From assembly GCF_900101685.1 (NCBI RefSeq), contig NZ_FMZZ01000004.1:124001-188000 (forward strand): DNA of 64,000 bases, given 5' to 3'. The notes under the pieces are model-generated. The model made no database searches. It saw nothing but the letters and a program-made list of their open reading frames with translations, and was not told where the DNA came from. This stretch comes from Actinokineospora iranica (lineage in GTDB: Bacteria > Actinomycetota > Actinomycetes > Mycobacteriales > Pseudonocardiaceae). The first letter of the stretch is position 1; each line of letters starts with the position of its first letter. This document shows positions 61,611 through 64,000 of this stretch, one piece after another. The position numbers and the translations under genes are program-made.

Positions 61611-61641
61611 CCTGTGGCACGTTCGCCGGATCAGGGGCGGG

Positions 61642-62319
61642 TCAGCGGAGGGCGTCGGCTACGAGGAGGGCGGTGGTGACGACCTTGGGGCCGACTACCT
61701 CGCCGTCTAGGGGCTCGAAGGTGACTACGCCGACGCTGGCGCGGAGGCCGGGGACGCCGCGGACGGGGGCGGCGATGCCGTAGGCGCCTGGTTGGAGTTC
61801 GCCTACGGTGCCGATCCAGCCGGGGCCTTCGGTGCGCAGGTCGATGGCTTTGCCCGCGGCGCCTCGGTGGAGGCCGTGGCGGGTGCCGACGCGGTAGGCG
61901 ACGTGGTAGGTGGTCCAGGTCGGCTCTACCACCGCGACCGCTTGGGCTTCGTCGCCGTCGGCGACGGTGAGGTGGGCGGTTGCGCCGACGGCTTCGGCGA
62001 GTTCGCGGAGGGCGGGTAGGGCGGCGATGCGCAGCTGGGGGGCGACTTTCGCGGCTAGTTGCAGCAGGCCTAGGCCGAGTCGGACCTTTGAGCCTTCCCG
62101 CCGCACTAGGCCGCGGGCCTGGAGGGGGACCAGGAGGCGGTAGACGGCGGCGCGGCTGGCGCCGATGGCGGTGGCGAGGTCGCTGATGGTGGGGGCTTCG
62201 GTGTCGGCGTCGGCGACGGCTTGGAGCAGGGCGAGGCCGCGGTCCAGGGTGAGTGAGCTTTCCTTGGTGGCGGGCGCGGACGGCCGGGGCGCCGGGCCGG
62301 ACGAGCGGATGCCCGGCAT
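61642..62319 (-). CDS. IclR-family regulator
   Basis: Transcription factor of 225 residues. N-terminal winged helix (LTLDRGLALLQAVADADTEAPTI, then AIGASRAAVYRLLVPLQARGLV) and a C-terminal effector domain (AAKVAPQLRIAALPALRELAEAVGATAHL, then GAAGKAI). It lies 1 bp downstream of the fumarylacetoacetase gene on the same strand, so it likely controls homogentisate/tyrosine breakdown, a common target of this family. ATG at 62319. Confidence 0.9.
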   Translation of the reverse strand: MPGIRSSGPAPRPSAPATKESSLTLDRGLALLQAVADADTEAPTISDLATAIGASRAAVYRLLVPLQARGLVRREGSKVRLGLGLLQLAAKVAPQLRIAALPALRELAEAVGATAHLTVADGDEAQAVAVVEPTWTTYHVAYRVGTRHGLHRGAAGKAIDLRTEGPGWIGTVGELQPGAYGIAAPVRGVPGLRASVGVVTFEPLDGEVVGPKVVTTALLVADALR

Positions 62320-62320
62320 G

Positions 62321-63526
62321 TCAGACCGCCGCCACGACGGTTCCCGCGACCTCGGACAGGCCGATCACCGACCCGTCGGGGCCGGGCGCGGTGGCGGTGA
62401 TGACAACGGTGTCGCCGTCTTCGAGGAAGGTGCGTTGGGCGCCGTCGTCCAGGGTGATCGGCTCCTTGCCGCCCCAGCTCAGTTCGAGGAACGAGCCGCG
62501 TTGGCGTTTCTCCTGGCCGGAGACGGTGCCGGAGGCGAACAGGTCGCCGGGGCGGACGGTGGCGCCGTTGACGGTCATGTGCGCGAGTTGCTGGGCGCAG
62601 GAGTACGCCATGCCCGCGAACTCGGGCCGGGTGACGACGGTGCCGTTCCAGGTCACGGTGAGGGTGATGTCCAGGCCCCACGGCTGGTCTTCGACCAGGT
62701 AATCCAGCCTGGGGTGGCCGGGGTCGGGCACCGGGACGCGGGCCGCGGCGAAGGCCTCCAGCGGGGTGATCCATGCGCCCAGGGAGGTGGCGAACGACTT
62801 GCCCAGGTGCGGGCCGAGGGGGGCGTACTCCCAGGCCTGGATGTCGCGCGCTGACCAGTCGTTGACCAGTGCGACGCCGAAGATGTGCTCCGCGGCTGCG
62901 GAGGTGGGCACCCGGCGGGCGACTGGGCCGCCGCAGACGAAGCCGACTTCGGCTTCGATGTCGAGCCGGGTGGTCGGCCCGAACACCGGTCCGTGCTCGC
63001 CCGCGCGCTGCCCGTGCGGGCGGACGACCTCGGTGCCCGAGACGACGACCGTGCCCGACCGGCCGTGGTAGCCGACCGGCAGGTGAGTCCAGTTCGGCAG
63101 GAGGGCTTCACCGTTCGGCCGGAAGATGCGGCCGACGTTCTCGGCGTGGTGGCGCGACGAGTAGAAGTCCACGTAGTCGCCGACGGTGAACGGCAGCCGG
63201 GTACGCGTGTCCGCCAGCGGCAGCAGTTCCGCGCTGTCCGGCGCGGCGGTAGCGGTGACCAGTTCGCGTACGCGCGCGCGAAGAGCGGACCAGGCAGTCC
63301 TACCGGCGGCCAACAGCGGGTCGAGCGAGTCCGCGGAGACCAGCTCGGCGAGCTCCAAGGTGAACTCGTCCGCGAGGGGCCGCAGCGGGAGGGCGTGGTC
63401 GCCGACGCGCACCGCGACGGCCTGCCCCGAAGCCGTCTCCACGACGCCGCAGGGCAGCGTCTGCGGGCCGAACGGGCGGTCGGCGGCGAACGCGGGGTCC
63501 TCGATCCAGGAGCGCGGCGCGGTCAC
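62321..63526 (-). CDS. fahA: Fumarylacetoacetase
   Basis: Last enzyme of tyrosine/homogentisate breakdown, cleaving fumarylacetoacetate to fumarate and acetoacetate. 401 residues: small N-terminal SH3-like domain, then the FAH barrel with FTVGDYVDFYSSRHHAENVG, LPVGYHGRSGTVVVSG, DIEAEVGFVCGG, LVNDWSARDIQAWEY, LGKSFATSLGAWI and SGTVSGQEKRQRGSFLELSW. The metal and catalytic residues usual in these blocks are present. GTG at 63526 overlaps the stop of the upstream gene (GTGA). Confidence 0.94.
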   Translation of the reverse strand: MTAPRSWIEDPAFAADRPFGPQTLPCGVVETASGQAVAVRVGDHALPLRPLADEFTLELAELVSADSLDPLLAAGRTAWSALRARVRELVTATAAPDSAELLPLADTRTRLPFTVGDYVDFYSSRHHAENVGRIFRPNGEALLPNWTHLPVGYHGRSGTVVVSGTEVVRPHGQRAGEHGPVFGPTTRLDIEAEVGFVCGGPVARRVPTSAAAEHIFGVALVNDWSARDIQAWEYAPLGPHLGKSFATSLGAWITPLEAFAAARVPVPDPGHPRLDYLVEDQPWGLDITLTVTWNGTVVTRPEFAGMAYSCAQQLAHMTVNGATVRPGDLFASGTVSGQEKRQRGSFLELSWGGKEPITLDDGAQRTFLEDGDTVVITATAPGPDGSVIGLSEVAGTVVAAV

Positions 63527-64000
63527 AGCAGGCCCAGCCCCTCCAGATCCTCGACGGGCTCCCGCAGCGAGCACGAGCCGTAGGAGCCGAAGACCGCGCG
63601 GACGGCGTGGGCGGCCTGGTCCGACAGCGCTGACGCCTCGCCCGCGAGCACCGCGCCGTCGGTCTCGGAGAGTGCCCCGCGCACGTCGCCGCCGGAGAGC
63701 AGGCGGGCAGTGGCGACCAGCAGGTTCAGGAACCCGTGATGGGTGAACCCGGTCTGCTCGTCGGTGCGGCGGACCGCGTTGTGCAGTCCGGCGGTGGCCT
63801 TGAACGACGCCTCACCGGCGCTGATGACCGCGAGGAAGTCGGCGACCTCGTCCACGCTGGGGAACGCCTCGTGGCTCACCCCGCCGCAGCGGATCTTGGG
63901 CCAGCTGCCGTGCTCCACGACGCGGCGGATGCCCTCCAGCCACTCCGGGCCGCCGCGGCGCGGCTCGACCACCCGGATGACGTCCTCGGGCACGAACTCG
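63523..64000 (-). CDS. Unrecognised gene coupled to fahA, 5' end outside window
   Basis: The frame is open to the window edge, so only the last 159 or so residues are seen; the GTG at 63993 may be internal. Visible blocks: GPEWLEGIRRVVEHGSW, KIRCGGVSHEAFPSVDEVADFLAV, KATAGLHNAVRRTDEQTGFTHHGFLNLL and VFGSYGSCSLREPVEDLEGLGLL. I do not recognise the family. The GTGA overlap with fahA makes a role in the homogentisate pathway likely (inference). Confidence 0.65.
   Translation of the reverse strand, partial: EFVPEDVIRVVEPRRGGPEWLEGIRRVVEHGSWPKIRCGGVSHEAFPSVDEVADFLAVISAGEASFKATAGLHNAVRRTDEQTGFTHHGFLNLLVATARLLSGGDVRGALSETDGAVLAGEASALSDQAAHAVRAVFGSYGSCSLREPVEDLEGLGLL

Overview
The window is high-GC actinobacterial DNA (roughly 70% G+C by eye, many GTG starts, many 1-4 nt start/stop overlaps). 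It holds most of an arabinogalactan pathway: aftA, glfT2, wzm/wzt, glfT1, a GtrA protein, dprE1/dprE2, the UbiA-type decaprenyl-phosphate phosphoribosyltransferase, its PAP2 phosphatase partner and glf. No mycolic-acid genes are seen here. With many DUF397/DUF5753 regulators, this suggests a Pseudonocardiaceae-like organism (arabinogalactan wall, no mycolate). That placement is inference; no rRNA or tRNA is present.

Layout. 1-4.1 kb: NarL-type two-component system, DUF4232 lipoprotein, MFS exporter. 4.1-13.3 kb: membrane and wall glycosyltransferases (DUF6541 protein, GT2, AftA, and two tandem GlfT2-type galactofuranosyltransferases). 13.4-17.5 kb: DUF899 protein, GT-C enzyme, cold-shock protein, acyltransferase. 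17.6-23.1 kb: accessory stretch with a DddA-like deaminase/Imm1 pair, XRE/DUF397 regulators and a chain of small unrecognised genes. 23.1-26.5 kb: nonulosonic (sialic-type) acid cassette with a GT29-like transferase. 26.6-29.3 kb: galactan export and initiation (wzm, wzt, glfT1). 29.3-31.1 kb: secreted NucA/NucB-type nuclease with a ComJ-like inhibitor, then a 60-bp relic of a second glfT1. 31.5-34.1 kb: gtrA divergent from dprE1-dprE2. 34.1-39.6 kb: regulators (XRE/DUF397 pair and a 1046-residue AfsR-like protein with TTA codons). 39.7-43.1 kb: NlpC/P60 protein and the glf-PAP2-ubiA operon, carrying an unusual duplicated mini-ORF repeat. 43.2-49.7 kb: LLM oxidoreductase, HAD phosphatase, a large palindrome, DrrAB-type ABC exporter, phosphatase/pheA, macro-like protein. 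49.9-58.3 kb: coaA, a DevR/DevS-like pair and a cytochrome bd operon (cydA, cydB, fused cydDC). 58.4-59.2 kb: probable yybP-ykoY manganese riboswitch and a GDT1/TMEM165-type exporter. 59.2-61.6 kb: a compact peptide / asparagine-synthetase-like / GNAT cassette that looks like an unusual RiPP locus. 61.6-64 kb: IclR regulator, fumarylacetoacetase and an unrecognised gene running off the edge.

How the parts fit: UbiA, PAP2, DprE1/DprE2 would make decaprenyl-phosphoryl-arabinose. Glf supplies UDP-galactofuranose. GlfT1 and GlfT2 build the galactan, Wzm/Wzt would move it across the membrane, and AftA adds the first arabinose. The nonulosonate cassette lies immediately divergent from wzm, which suggests it decorates the same envelope. 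The best candidates for undescribed biology are the peptide/AsnB-like/GNAT cassette, the GT29-like nonulosonate cassette, and the 74-bp repeat that encodes coupled 25-residue peptides between PAP2 and ubiA.
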